Below, in pieces: positions 1-9,015 of a DNA stretch of 64,000 nt (position 1 is its first letter; each line of letters opens with the position of its first letter). The stretch lies in NCBI GenBank assembly GCA_025463005.1, contig JAOAPR010000111.1:1-64000 (forward strand). The letters run 5' to 3'. Origin of the DNA: Bryobacterales bacterium. Its GTDB lineage: Bacteria; Acidobacteriota; Terriglobia; Bryobacterales; Bryobacteraceae. Position numbers and translations under genes: made by a program. Under the pieces are notes generated by a model, which was given only the letters and a program-made list of their open reading frames with translations, ran no database searches and had not been told where the DNA came from.

Positions 1-1048
1 TGGCCAGCGCGCCCAGCAAAACATCGGTGATGCGCTGCGACGTCTCGACATTGCCCGCGGCCATCGCGGCGGGAGGTCGAGCGTTGACCACCGTGCCTTC
101 CGGAGCGATCACGCGGATGGGCCGCAAAATGCCGGCGGTGAAGGGAACATCGTCCTCAATCAGGCAGCGAAATACGTACATGGTCGCCGCCAGCGTCACG
201 GCGAAGTTCGCGTTCACTGGACCCTGCACTTGCGAAGCCGAACCGGCGAAATCCACCACTGCACGGTCGTTCGAGATGGTGACCGCGACCCTGATCCATA
301 CCGGCTCATCAGTGACGCCGTCATTGTCCAGGCAATCCTCAAAGCGGTACACACCGCGCGGCAATTTGCGGATCGCTGCCTGCATCATCCGCGCACTATA
401 GTCCTGGATCTCGCGCATGTTGCGGCGGACGCGCGTTTCGCCCTGTTTCGCAACCAGCTCGCGCAGCCGCGTTTCTCCGCGATGAATCGCCGCGAGCTGC
501 GCCATCAGATCGCCCTCGCGCTCCTGCGGCGTGCGGACGTTGGCCAGCAGAAGATCCAGCAGAGGACGGTCGATCTTTCCGCGCTGCTGGATCAGCACGG
601 GCGGAATGCGGATCCCTTCCTGGAAAATTTCGCGCGCCAGAGGCATGGATCCTGGACTCATCCCGCCGACATCGGCATGATGCGCGCGATTCGCCAGATA
701 AAACGCCGGCCGGCGGCCGCGCGTAAACACCGGAGCCACGGCGGTGATGTCAGGCAGATGTGTTCCCCCGCGGAACGGATCGTTCACTAGCGCGACGTCG
801 CCCGCTTGCAGGTCGAACGCGTCCATGGCTGCGCGCACGGAAAGCGGCATGGCTCCCAGGTGCACGGGCATGTGATCGCCCATGGCGACGGCCTCCCCGC
901 GTGCGTCGTATACGGCGCAGGAATAATCGCGGCGTTCCTTGATGTTGGCCGAATAGGAGGTTTTGCGCAGCACGGCGCCCATCTCCTCGGCGATTGACAC
1001 CAGCAGGTGCCGGAACAGCTCCAGCTCAATACCGCGGGCTTCTCTCAT
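1..1048 (-). CDS. hyuB: N-methylhydantoinase B / 5-oxoprolinase beta-type subunit (partial)
   Basis: N-terminal 349 codons of a HyuB-family protein; the rest lies beyond the left edge (family members usually exceed 500 aa). Reading from the ATG at 1048 gives conserved HyuB blocks: RHLLVSIAEEMGAVLRKTSY near residue 14, KERRDYSCAVYD near 40, and NDPFRGGTHLPDI near 90. The family hydrolyses hydantoins or 5-oxoproline in an ATP-dependent way together with a HyuA subunit, which is not visible here. The ATG overlaps the stop of the upstream BNR-like gene (ATGA at 1045-1048), so translation is probably coupled. The substrate cannot be told from sequence. Confidence 0.9.
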   Translation of the reverse strand, partial: MREARGIELELFRHLLVSIAEEMGAVLRKTSYSANIKERRDYSCAVYDARGEAVAMGDHMPVHLGAMPLSVRAAMDAFDLQAGDVALVNDPFRGGTHLPDITAVAPVFTRGRRPAFYLANRAHHADVGGMSPGSMPLAREIFQEGIRIPPVLIQQRGKIDRPLLDLLLANVRTPQEREGDLMAQLAAIHRGETRLRELVAKQGETRVRRNMREIQDYSARMMQAAIRKLPRGVYRFEDCLDNDGVTDEPVWIRVAVTISNDRAVVDFAGSASQVQGPVNANFAVTLAATMYVFRCLIEDDVPFTAGILRPIRVIAPEGTVVNARPPAAMAAGNVETSQRITDVLLGALA

Positions 1049-1782
1049 TTGCAAACACCGGCGCGAACGGCGAAAGTCGCTACTACTTCCCAGCCTCCTC
1101 GCGCGGTGCGCCGCTCGATGCGATTCGCCTTGGTGGCGGTATCCGCGCGCACCCGCCATGTTGCGGTGTCCTTTGCAGGAGCTATGGCCAGCCGCGCAGT
1201 TTTGTTGCCGGCTTCCTTGATGGTCCAGGTTTCGCCGCCGGTCGTCGTTTCGTAAATTTCGAATGAGCCTTTGGATCCCTCGAAAATCAGCTGGCCGGAC
1301 TTCGCCGAATCGAACCAGAACTGCTGAATGGAGCCATAGCGCGTCTCATTGAATACAGGACGGCGACGCCAGGTTTTGCCGCCATCGGCAGTGACCAGAA
1401 AGAATGGATCGCGCGCCAGAGGTTCCAGCGTGACGCCGCTGGCCCATCCGTGCTGGAAATCGGGGAACTGGACCTGGTCCAGCGCAGCCGCCTGGATACG
1501 CGGGTTCGGCTCGGCCCAAGTTTTACCGCCGTCGCCGCTCATCAGTAGGACGCCGTAGAGCGTGGTAACCAGCGTATGCAGGTTGCCCGTGGCGAAGATC
1601 GTGGAGCCGACTCCTTCCACCGATGCAAGCTCGAGAAAAACGTCGCAAGGCTCGTCTTCGGAGCAGATCAATCCAAACTTTTCCACGTCGTCGGCGGGGC
1701 AGGTGTACTCGACGCGCGTCGCGTCCTCCGCCGCGAGCAGCAGCGGAAAGAATAGCAACGAACAGAACAGCGGGACGCGCAC
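1045..1782 (-). CDS. Secreted BNR/YCF48-like protein
   Basis: 245 aa from the chosen GTG at 1782; a longer reading from ATG 1800 is possible. A hydrophobic N-terminal stretch (RVPLFCSLLFFPLLLAAED) looks like a signal peptide. Three Asp-box-like repeats, SGDGGKTW, TADGGKTW and TTTGGETW, lie at intervals of about 50-60 residues, as in BNR/YCF48 beta-propeller proteins; the protein is short for a full propeller. I chose GTG 1782 because a TACAAT -10 hexamer ends 7 nt before it, matching other leaderless genes in this window. The stop overlaps the hyuB start. Function unknown; surface or periplasmic location is inferred. Confidence 0.75.
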   Translation of the reverse strand: MRVPLFCSLLFFPLLLAAEDATRVEYTCPADDVEKFGLICSEDEPCDVFLELASVEGVGSTIFATGNLHTLVTTLYGVLLMSGDGGKTWAEPNPRIQAAALDQVQFPDFQHGWASGVTLEPLARDPFFLVTADGGKTWRRRPVFNETRYGSIQQFWFDSAKSGQLIFEGSKGSFEIYETTTGGETWTIKEAGNKTARLAIAPAKDTATWRVRADTATKANRIERRTARGGWEVVATFAVRAGVCK

Positions 1783-1789
1783 CGCCACT

Positions 1790-1822
1790 ATTGTAGCCAT
1801 GCCTGCCGGAGGCCGCTACAAT
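1790..1822. promoter_or_regulatory. Symmetric divergent leaderless promoters
   Basis: ATTGTAGC at 1790-1797 and GCTACAAT at 1815-1822 form a perfect 8-bp inverted repeat. Each arm holds a TACAAT -10 hexamer, one per strand, and each ends exactly 7 nt before a GTG start (minus-strand GTG at 1782, plus-strand GTG at 1830). This predicts two leaderless transcripts from back-to-back promoters about 48 bp apart. No good -35 boxes were found. The repeat could also be an operator. Confidence 0.6.
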
Positions 1823-1829
1823 ATTATTA

Positions 1830-2609
1830 GTGTCGGTGCCGCTCATCGCCGCCGGTCTCGCCGAATTGCGCCACGGTCGCTTTTCGTTTTATCCCGCCAT
1901 CGTAGGCGTGCGGCACAATGAGTGGATCCTGCGGCGCGCCACGTGGACGGACATCCTGGTGGCGAATGCCAAGACCTCGGAAGAGCTCTGCATTCCGCGC
2001 CGTTTCGTGGGCGAGGTTTCCTCCATTGAAGCTCCGTTCCGTATCGTAGGGCTGGTGAAGGAACTGGAATACCGGGAAGGCGTGGCTCTCCCGCATCGGC
2101 GCAGCGTGATCGAGATGCCGCTGGCGGTGAACGATTTCAACCGGTCGAGCCTGCGGCCGGCGCTCTACGGGCGACCGGCTGGAGTGGTCGCAATTCGGGC
2201 CGAGCCGGATAGCGAATCCCGTTTCTGGCGTGTGCTGCGCGGGTCGGTTGCGGCCGGAATCCTGGCCTGCGTGAGCGTGATGTTCGTGGTGCGCGACGCG
2301 CATCTGGGGACGAGGTTCGGGTGGACGTCGGCAACTGCCCGTCTGCCGAACTTCAACCAGCAAGACGATTATTCCTCCGTAGTACGAAAGCTGGGGAACC
2401 CCACGGGCGATCGCTGGTTCCAGTCGGCGTTCGGATCGCGCGGTTACCGTCGACTGTGGTATTCGCGCAGGGGCGTCACGCTCATTTTGATGGGTGCAAG
2501 TCCGGATAACGCGCGCTATGCCGGGACGCTGAACCGCGACGGCGAGATCATCCACTCAGTGGACGCTGACTTGATTAATGAGCTGGATTCTGCGCCGGTG
2601 CTTCGTTAG
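1830..2609 (+). CDS. Hypothetical protein
   Basis: 259 aa; I do not recognise a family. The N-terminal 110 residues look soluble (phrases such as FYPAIVGVRHNEW and FRIVGLVKELEYREG). A single hydrophobic segment (VAAGILACVSVMFVV, about residues 144-158) could be a transmembrane helix, followed by a polar C-terminal domain. GTG 1830 is chosen because a TACAAT hexamer ends 7 nt upstream; GTG 1836 is an alternative. The 3' end overlaps the convergent MFS gene by 35 bp. Coding quality is supported by length and codon use similar to its neighbours. Confidence 0.65.
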   Translation: MSVPLIAAGLAELRHGRFSFYPAIVGVRHNEWILRRATWTDILVANAKTSEELCIPRRFVGEVSSIEAPFRIVGLVKELEYREGVALPHRRSVIEMPLAVNDFNRSSLRPALYGRPAGVVAIRAEPDSESRFWRVLRGSVAAGILACVSVMFVVRDAHLGTRFGWTSATARLPNFNQQDDYSSVVRKLGNPTGDRWFQSAFGSRGYRRLWYSRRGVTLILMGASPDNARYAGTLNRDGEIIHSVDADLINELDSAPVLR

Positions 2610-3930
2610 GGCGCCGCACGGCAACATCCTGCTCGCCCTTTTCCACGTCCACGCGAGATAGGATCGCCAAGCCGGCGATGAAGAACACAATCAGCGACAG
2701 GATGGCGGCGCGATAGCTGCCGGTCCACTGCAGCGCAAGGCCGTAGAATGCGGGCCCCAGCCAACTGGTGCCCTTATCGCTAATTTCGTAGATGCTGAAG
2801 TACTCCGCTTCTTTCCCCGCGGGAACAAGTTGAGCGAACAGAGACCGGCTCAAAGCCTGGCTGCCTCCCATTGCGATCGCGACCCCCGCTGTTGCCAGAA
2901 AGAATTGGGCAGTGGTGTGGACCAAGGCAAAGATGTAGATCAGGATCCCGGCCCAGATCACCAGGCTGGCGGCGACGGCGAGCTTCGCTCCGATCCGCGC
3001 AGCTAACCGGCTGAACCCGATGGCTCCGACGATTCCGATGAACTGGGCCATCAGAATAGCGACCGTCAATTGCGAGATCGGGATTCCCAGAGCATCCGTG
3101 CCGAATTGACCGGCCACTGCGAGAACCGTCTGGATGGCATCGTTGTAAATCATGTAAGCGGCGAGAAATAGCAGCGTCTGCGGATAGCGGCGCGTGTCGC
3201 GCAGCGTGTGCGCCAATTGCCGAAACGCGAGCGCCACAGGATTCTGCCCGGGAGGAGGGACCCGCGCGGGACCACGATTCCGCAAGGCGAACAGCACGGG
3301 AATCGTGAACACGACCCACCAGACTCCTGCCGACGCGAGACTGATACGCACGGCCATGGCTTCCGAGATGCCCAGCTTGTCAGCGCCCGCGAGAAGAGCG
3401 AGATTCAGGGCAAGCAATACGCCGCCGCCCGCGTATCCCAGGGCCCACCCGCGGGAGGAAATCGCATCGCGCTGTTCGGGCGGAGCGATCTCGGGCAGGA
3501 ACGAGTTATAGACCACTAGCGATGCGCCGAAGCTGATATTGGAAACAATTAGCAGCGCGGCTCCCAGCATGTAATTCGCGCCCTGGATGAAGAACATCGC
3601 AATAGCGGCGGCCGCGCCGAGAAACGCCGTCAGCGCCAGCAATTCCTTTTTGCGGTGTCCAAAATCCGCGATCGCGCCGACCACCGGCAAGAAAATAACT
3701 TGGCCCACGACCGAAATACTGATCAGGTAGGGATACAGGCTGCGCGCGTCTACAGGAATGCCGAAAGGATGGATGTATCCGTTGGCATCCGCGGCAGCCT
3801 TGGCGAGCGCGGTGAGATATGGCCCCAGGAACACCAGGAGCACGGAGGTCGCGAAGGGCGAGTTCGCCCAGTCGTACAGGTACCATCCGCGCTGCTCGCG
3901 TACGCTGTACTCAGGTGAGGAAGAAGTCAC
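2575..3930 (-). CDS. MFS transporter, UMF1/Atg22-like family
   Basis: 451 aa polytopic membrane protein with about 12 hydrophobic segments. The N-terminal YLYDWANSPFATSVLLVF is the signature of the UMF1/Atg22 branch of the major facilitator superfamily, and DFGHRKK in the first cytoplasmic loop matches the MFS loop motif. Substrate unknown; the branch is often annotated as an effluxer. It is the last gene of a minus-strand run lhgO-transglutaminase-MFS, 8 bp after the preceding stop, with a GTG start. The 3' end overlaps the convergent hypothetical gene. Confidence 0.85.
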   Translation of the reverse strand: MTSSSPEYSVREQRGWYLYDWANSPFATSVLLVFLGPYLTALAKAAADANGYIHPFGIPVDARSLYPYLISISVVGQVIFLPVVGAIADFGHRKKELLALTAFLGAAAAIAMFFIQGANYMLGAALLIVSNISFGASLVVYNSFLPEIAPPEQRDAISSRGWALGYAGGGVLLALNLALLAGADKLGISEAMAVRISLASAGVWWVVFTIPVLFALRNRGPARVPPPGQNPVALAFRQLAHTLRDTRRYPQTLLFLAAYMIYNDAIQTVLAVAGQFGTDALGIPISQLTVAILMAQFIGIVGAIGFSRLAARIGAKLAVAASLVIWAGILIYIFALVHTTAQFFLATAGVAIAMGGSQALSRSLFAQLVPAGKEAEYFSIYEISDKGTSWLGPAFYGLALQWTGSYRAAILSLIVFFIAGLAILSRVDVEKGEQDVAVRRPNEAPAQNPAH

Positions 3931-3938
3931 CGGTTTGT

Positions 3939-6056
3939 TCAGCGGGACTCGAGCGTCTCGATCCGCCGCAGCAGACGCACCATGCGAGGCGCGGCATCGC
4001 TGCGGCCGCCGAAGCGAAACTCGTTGTATGCGCCTGTCAAATCCTCTACCAGCAGGGCGAGCTCAGAAGCCGGCAATACGCGCGCGAACTCGGCGGGAGT
4101 GAGCCAGGGCGGCTTCTGCATGCCACGGCGCTCGAGCACGCGCAGCATTCGCTCATACAGCAGAGTCGCGTCGGAGGCTTGCGCTTCGCCGCGCTGCGCC
4201 CGTCGAACCCGGAGATCGGCGCGCAGCTTGCGCACCAGGCTTGGACCGTAGAGAATCGCCAACGCAGCCACCGCGAACAAGATGAGAACTTGCACCGTGT
4301 ACGCGCGGGCCGCGCTCATACCCGTTTCAATTCCTGCGGCAGCATCACCCAGCCACGAAAAACGGAGTTGACGGCCGGATTCCTGCATCCGCGCCGCGAG
4401 CGTAATCTGGCGCTCAAAATCGTAGCCGACTACCCAGTCCTGCCAAAATTGGTCGGCCGCGTCGAGAACCAGCCCGGCGCGACTCCACCAGCCCGCGTAA
4501 GAAGGTGAGGGATCGGGCGGTGTGGGATCGAACGTCACCCAGCCGCGCCGCGGCAGCCAGGCCTCCACCCAGCTATGCGCGTCGGAGGCGCGCACCACTT
4601 GCCATCCGGTCATGGGATTGTAGACGCCGCTCAGAAATCCTGTCACAACGCGCGAAGGGATTCCCAAAGTGCGTAGCATCACGGCCATGGCGGAGGCGAA
4701 GTATTCGCAATGTCCTTTTTTTCGCGCAAACAGGAAAGTTGCCAGCGGATCGGCTACCGGCGCAGGAAGCAATTCGAGCGTGTAGCCATAATCATGCCGC
4801 AGACGGCGCTCAAGCGCGCGAGCCCGCTGTTCGGGAGTCGTCGACCCCGCGGCCATATCGCGCGCCAGGCGAGGGATGCGCTCATCAAGCGGCGGGAGTT
4901 CCAATGCCTCCACGCGCTCAGCGGGCGAAAGCTGCGCCGAAGCCGACGTTTCCTCCTCGAGCAGGCTGGAGACTGCGTATCGTAAACCCGCCCCGTTGAT
5001 CCTCGGCACATGCAGCGTTCCAGCGGGCGAGCGCCATACCACCGGAACATCGATGATCATGCTCTCGGGCGTTCCTGCGACAAAAAGAACATCTGAGGCG
5101 ACATCGCTGAGGCGAATCTCGTAACCGATCCTGTGACCCGGACGGCTCGCCAGTCCCTCATGCAGCAACACGCGGCGGCCTTCCGGACGCAGGCTTTCCT
5201 CATAAGCCGGAGGATTGAACCAGCGCTTTCCGTCGAAATGGGTGAGCCCGGCGCCTCGCCACCGAACCTCCAGGAAACCGTGGCCCTGCGAGAAGACGTG
5301 CATCACGGGTGTGCTGCTCTGCTTGATTTCGCCGATCTCACCCAGGGTTACTTCATTGGAGAATCCGGGCAGGTGGTAACGTTGCGGCACGAATCGCTGG
5401 AACGCCGCCCGGGCAGTGCGCGGAAGCACGAAGAACATCCCCGCGGTCAGGAGCAGAATTCCTCCGAACAATCCGAAAGAGAGCATTCCCAGACGCCGTG
5501 GAAACGCGCGCAGCCCGCTGCGTGAAAGCGCCCGTCGCGTCTCACCGGAGGAAATGAACAGGCGCGTGGATCGCACCACTTCGCCGCTCGACAGTGTGGC
5601 GATGGTGAATAGCAGAAACACCGTCAAAAAAGCGAAAAAGGCCAGCGAGACGGAGAGCACAGCGGCTGCCAGCAGCGCCATCACGGCGATCGCCTTCACG
5701 AAGGTAAAATCACGCGACGTTTTCGCCGTCAGAATCTTGACTGCGCCGAGAAAGAAGATCAGGTGGACCGCCGCGGGCAGGAATCCCTCAGAAATGTAGA
5801 AGTAATCGATCGGATAGAATCCGATGTATAGCAGTGTGAGCGCCGCGACCACGCGTCCGGGCACTTCGAACTTCACGACGCCGGCGACCATGAGTGCGCG
5901 GAGACACAGAGCCGCCAATGTGAGGATCGCCGTGGGCCAGTCCAGGTAACCCGAACCGAGCACCGCGAAGTATCCTGACGCGAGCATCCCCAGCAGGGAA
6001 AACTGGAAGAACCTCTCGACCACCTGCTGAGGCGCCCGTGCGGCTGGCGTGGTCAT
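3939..6056 (-). CDS. DUF3488/transglutaminase-like membrane protein (TgpA type)
   Basis: 705 aa. The N-terminal third carries about seven hydrophobic helices (DUF3488), followed by a periplasmic transglutaminase-like domain with an intact triad: Cys in KGHCEYFASAM, His in DAHSWVEAWL, Asp in WVTFDPTPPDP. Another hydrophobic helix (VQVLILFAVAALAILYG) precedes a C-terminal DUF4129-like tail. TgpA-type proteins are inner-membrane enzymes with a periplasmic catalytic domain; the natural substrate is generally unknown. ATG 6056 lies 4 bp after the lhgO stop; a TTG at 6077 would lengthen it by 7 residues but overlap lhgO. Confidence 0.88.
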   Translation of the reverse strand: MTTPAARAPQQVVERFFQFSLLGMLASGYFAVLGSGYLDWPTAILTLAALCLRALMVAGVVKFEVPGRVVAALTLLYIGFYPIDYFYISEGFLPAAVHLIFFLGAVKILTAKTSRDFTFVKAIAVMALLAAAVLSVSLAFFAFLTVFLLFTIATLSSGEVVRSTRLFISSGETRRALSRSGLRAFPRRLGMLSFGLFGGILLLTAGMFFVLPRTARAAFQRFVPQRYHLPGFSNEVTLGEIGEIKQSSTPVMHVFSQGHGFLEVRWRGAGLTHFDGKRWFNPPAYEESLRPEGRRVLLHEGLASRPGHRIGYEIRLSDVASDVLFVAGTPESMIIDVPVVWRSPAGTLHVPRINGAGLRYAVSSLLEEETSASAQLSPAERVEALELPPLDERIPRLARDMAAGSTTPEQRARALERRLRHDYGYTLELLPAPVADPLATFLFARKKGHCEYFASAMAVMLRTLGIPSRVVTGFLSGVYNPMTGWQVVRASDAHSWVEAWLPRRGWVTFDPTPPDPSPSYAGWWSRAGLVLDAADQFWQDWVVGYDFERQITLAARMQESGRQLRFSWLGDAAAGIETGMSAARAYTVQVLILFAVAALAILYGPSLVRKLRADLRVRRAQRGEAQASDATLLYERMLRVLERRGMQKPPWLTPAEFARVLPASELALLVEDLTGAYNEFRFGGRSDAAPRMVRLLRRIETLESR

Positions 6057-6060
6057 TCCC

Positions 6061-7260
6061 TTATTGTATCGACGCAACCATATCGGCGATCTCTTCCCCT
6101 ATCGCCAGCGAGGACGTTGCCGCGGGACTGGGCGCGTTCACAACGTGAAGCTCGCGTTTGCCCTGGACAAAGTGGAAATCGTCCACCAGCGAGCCCTCCG
6201 GTGACATGGCCTGCGCGCGCACGCCCGATCCGCCGGAAATCAAATCGTCAGGCTGGATCACCGGAACGAGACGCTGCAGCGAGCGGCAGAACAGCTCCCG
6301 GCTAAAGCTGCGGCGGATCTCATCCCAGCACGTGCGCCCATACTTCGCCAGAAAACGCCACAGTCCGGGAAAGGCGAGCGCGTCGGCCAGGTCGGCAACA
6401 TCGACGTCGCGCTTGGTGTAACCTTCACGAGCAAACGCCAGGACAGCGTTCGGCCCGGCTTCGATGCCGCCCAGTATCCGGCGTGTGAAATGGACGCCGA
6501 GAAAAGGGAATCGCGAGTCGGCCACAGGGTAGATGAGATTGCGCACCAGGAACTGCCGTTCAGGCCGGAGCAGATAATATTCGCCTCGAAACGGCACAAT
6601 CCGGACCGCGCGCTTCTGCCCGGCGAGCTCTGCTACGCGATCCGAGTACAGCCCGGCGCAGGTGACCAGAAAATCGCAGGGTGTTTCGCCACTCGTGTGA
6701 ATCACGCGCCAGCCGCCCGCGTCACGACGTAGCGACGTCACACGCGCGCCGGTAACGATTTCGCCGCCCTGCTTTCGGATCAGCCCAGCGAGCGTCGCGC
6801 ACACGGCCGGATAATCGGCGATGCCCTCCTGGGGAACATGAAGCGCCTGGACACCGCCCGCATGTGGCTCGATCTCGCGCAACTCTTCGCGACCGAGTAA
6901 GCGAAGACCTGCCAGACCGTTCTGGCATCCACGCTCGAGCAACGCTTGCAGGCGCGGCACTTCGTCTGGACTGGCCGCCACCACTACCTTGCCGCAAACA
7001 TCGTGCTGAATCGCGTGGATCTGGCAGAATTCCACCATCTGGCGAATGCCGCGCACGGCTAGGCGCGCGCGTCGCGATCCGGGCTTGTAGTACAGGCCGC
7101 AATGCAACACACCGCTGTTGTGACTGCTTTGATGGAGGGCAATCTGCCGCTCTTTTTCGAGGATGGTGATGCGCGCATCGGGCAGGCGTTGCTGGAGGCG
7201 AAACGCGGTGGCCAGTCCGACGATGCCGCCTCCCACGATTGCCACGCGCATACGAATCAT
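6061..7260 (-). CDS. lhgO: L-2-hydroxyglutarate oxidase
   Basis: 399 aa flavoprotein of the DAO superfamily. The N-terminus has the FAD-binding VAIVGGGIVGLATAFRLQ, followed by HQSSHNSGVLHCGLYYKPGS, the LhgO signature. Family members oxidise L-2-hydroxyglutarate to 2-oxoglutarate and pass electrons to the membrane quinone pool. C-terminal PAATSSLAIGEEIADMV completes the FAD site. It heads the minus-strand run with the transglutaminase and MFS genes (4-bp and 8-bp gaps), but no metabolic link to them is evident. ATG 7260 is used; Met4 at 7251 is an alternative. Confidence 0.93.
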   Translation of the reverse strand: MIRMRVAIVGGGIVGLATAFRLQQRLPDARITILEKERQIALHQSSHNSGVLHCGLYYKPGSRRARLAVRGIRQMVEFCQIHAIQHDVCGKVVVAASPDEVPRLQALLERGCQNGLAGLRLLGREELREIEPHAGGVQALHVPQEGIADYPAVCATLAGLIRKQGGEIVTGARVTSLRRDAGGWRVIHTSGETPCDFLVTCAGLYSDRVAELAGQKRAVRIVPFRGEYYLLRPERQFLVRNLIYPVADSRFPFLGVHFTRRILGGIEAGPNAVLAFAREGYTKRDVDVADLADALAFPGLWRFLAKYGRTCWDEIRRSFSRELFCRSLQRLVPVIQPDDLISGGSGVRAQAMSPEGSLVDDFHFVQGKRELHVVNAPSPAATSSLAIGEEIADMVASIQ

Positions 7261-7318
7261 TCTCGCCTATGGGCTCGACTATGCGGCGCTACACTAGTTT
7301 TCGTAATGGGGCTCTGTC

Positions 7319-8083
7319 ATGGATAGTTCTCCGCTGAACCAGATCCTGGAGCGGGAGATCGAGTATCACGAGAAGTTATACTCCGGATTCGCTCAGCAGC
7401 ATTTCGCGCGGCCCGCGGTCCGTGCGTTGCGCGCGCACATGGTCAAGCGGGTGTTGGCGAAAACCGGCGCGGGCCGTGAATCGCGGGTACTCAGTCTCGG
7501 CTGCGGGATCGGCGATACCGAGCTGCTGCTTGCCCCGCACGTGCGAGAGCTCGTCGGCGTGGATCTCTCTCCAGCGGCGGTGCGCCAAGCGCGCCAGGAC
7601 TCGGCCACTGCCGGTATCATGAATGCGCGGTTCGAAGAGGGATCGCTCGAATCCGTCACAGGCAAGTTCGACGCGATCATTGCAATCTTCCTGCTGCACC
7701 ATCTGCCGGATGCGATGCTGCATGGCGCGCCAGAGCTGATCGGTGAACGGCTGACGCCGCGGGGCGTGTTCTACTCGCTCGATCCCAGCAGGCGGCGGCT
7801 GTCGGGGATGGTCGGTTCGTTATTGTTTCCGCGGCTGATGCAAAAGTATCAGAGTCCCGATGAGCGCCAGCTTGATCCGGAGGAAACGGCGCGGTACTTC
7901 CGATCGGCTGCGTTCACTTGCCAGACGAGCATGTATGATTTCGTGTCGTCTCCTTTGGCGGGGCTATTGCCAGGGTGGCGCGCTGGGTATCAGGCCGCGC
8001 GAGCCATCGACGAAGTACTGGTGCGGATACCCGGCTTAAACCGGCTGGGAAGCAATTTCGAACTGCTGGCATGGCGATCCTGA
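7319..8083 (+). CDS. Class I SAM-dependent methyltransferase
   Basis: 254 aa. The SAM-binding motif I is VLSLGCGIGDTELLL (about residues 58-72), followed by the acidic VGVDLSPAAV and the motif IV region FDAIIAIFLLHHLPD. These are typical of small-molecule class I methyltransferases; the substrate is not identifiable. The stop overlaps the start of the kinase-like/nuclease-like gene by 13 bp, so the two plus hpt form a tight operon. ATG 7319 is preceded by TGGGGCTCTGTC; a TACACT hexamer at 7290-7295 could be the -10. Confidence 0.88.
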   Translation: MDSSPLNQILEREIEYHEKLYSGFAQQHFARPAVRALRAHMVKRVLAKTGAGRESRVLSLGCGIGDTELLLAPHVRELVGVDLSPAAVRQARQDSATAGIMNARFEEGSLESVTGKFDAIIAIFLLHHLPDAMLHGAPELIGERLTPRGVFYSLDPSRRRLSGMVGSLLFPRLMQKYQSPDERQLDPEETARYFRSAAFTCQTSMYDFVSSPLAGLLPGWRAGYQAARAIDEVLVRIPGLNRLGSNFELLAWRS

Positions 8084-9015
8084 CGATCTCGGGCGCTCCG
8101 GCCTCGCGCTTTGAGGAGGTGGCTCATGCGTCTGCTCAGTTGTTGGGTTTTGAATTTATAACGGAGTCGCGCCTCTCCAAGTGGATGGCCGAAGAGTTCG
8201 GTGACACGCCCGTTCCGGATCGCGCGTGGCGCCCGGCGGCGGTTTCCGTTCTGGCGCGCCTGGCTATGGAACATCACCTGGTCATCTGCCTGTCAGGAGC
8301 CGAGTCGCTCTTTCCTCCGTCACCTTTCACACTGCGTGCCGGGATCGTTGCGTTTGACGTGCGCCGCATCGGGAACGTCATGCTCGACCAAAGGTTGGAG
8401 CGGCCCGAAGCGAGGGTGACCCTGGCGCGAATGGATCGCGAAGCGAAGCAGCTGCTCAAGCAGCGCTGGGGCCGCATTCGGCCGCAGCCCGATTCCTTCG
8501 ACGTCGTCCTCAACAGCGAGCACATGGACGCGACGCAGATGGCGCAGGTCCTGCAAGCCGCGGCCGCGGCACGAGGGCTGCACGAACAAGGACTGCTGAC
8601 CCCGGATGCCGAAGCTCGTATTCAATTCGACACGCGACTTAAGCTGGCGCGGCACGGAATCGCTCCTGCGGGTCGCGCGCGCCTGAAGCGCGCCGCATTC
8701 AATCATCCCAGCGAGGAAGTATTCGCCAACCTGCTCGACTTCTACCGCATCGCATGGGAATACGAGCCCCGGAGCTTCCCATTACAGTGGGACAAGGACG
8801 GCCGGGTCACCGAGGCGTTTACGCCCGACTTCTACCTGCCCGAATTCGACCTCTATGTAGAACTCACCACCATGAAGCAGACCCTAGTGACGCGTAAAAA
8901 TCGCAAAGTTAAAATGCTGCGCGCGATCTATCCGCACATTAATATTCAGGTGTTCTATCAAAAGGATCTTCAGGACCTGGTCTTCAAATACGGCTTGAAG
9001 GAGGCCGTGCAGTGA
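8071..9015 (+). CDS. Cytidylate-kinase-like domain fused to a nuclease-like C-terminal domain
   Basis: 314 aa from ATG 8071, which overlaps the methyltransferase stop. Residues 1-170 follow the layout of cytidylate-kinase-like proteins (MAILTISGAP, later VRRIGNVMLDQRLERPEARV, then DSFDVVLNSEHMDATQMAQ), but the phosphate-binding loop lacks the usual Gly-rich/Lys/Ser pattern. The C-terminal 100 residues contain HPSEEVFANLLDFY and then FTPDFYLPEFDLYVELT, the Glu ... Asp-x(n)-Glu arrangement of PD-(D/E)xK folds, with Thr where the catalytic Lys is expected. It overlaps hpt (GTGA). Function unknown; both domain assignments are by eye. Confidence 0.7.
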   Translation: MAILTISGAPASRFEEVAHASAQLLGFEFITESRLSKWMAEEFGDTPVPDRAWRPAAVSVLARLAMEHHLVICLSGAESLFPPSPFTLRAGIVAFDVRRIGNVMLDQRLERPEARVTLARMDREAKQLLKQRWGRIRPQPDSFDVVLNSEHMDATQMAQVLQAAAAARGLHEQGLLTPDAEARIQFDTRLKLARHGIAPAGRARLKRAAFNHPSEEVFANLLDFYRIAWEYEPRSFPLQWDKDGRVTEAFTPDFYLPEFDLYVELTTMKQTLVTRKNRKVKMLRAIYPHINIQVFYQKDLQDLVFKYGLKEAVQ

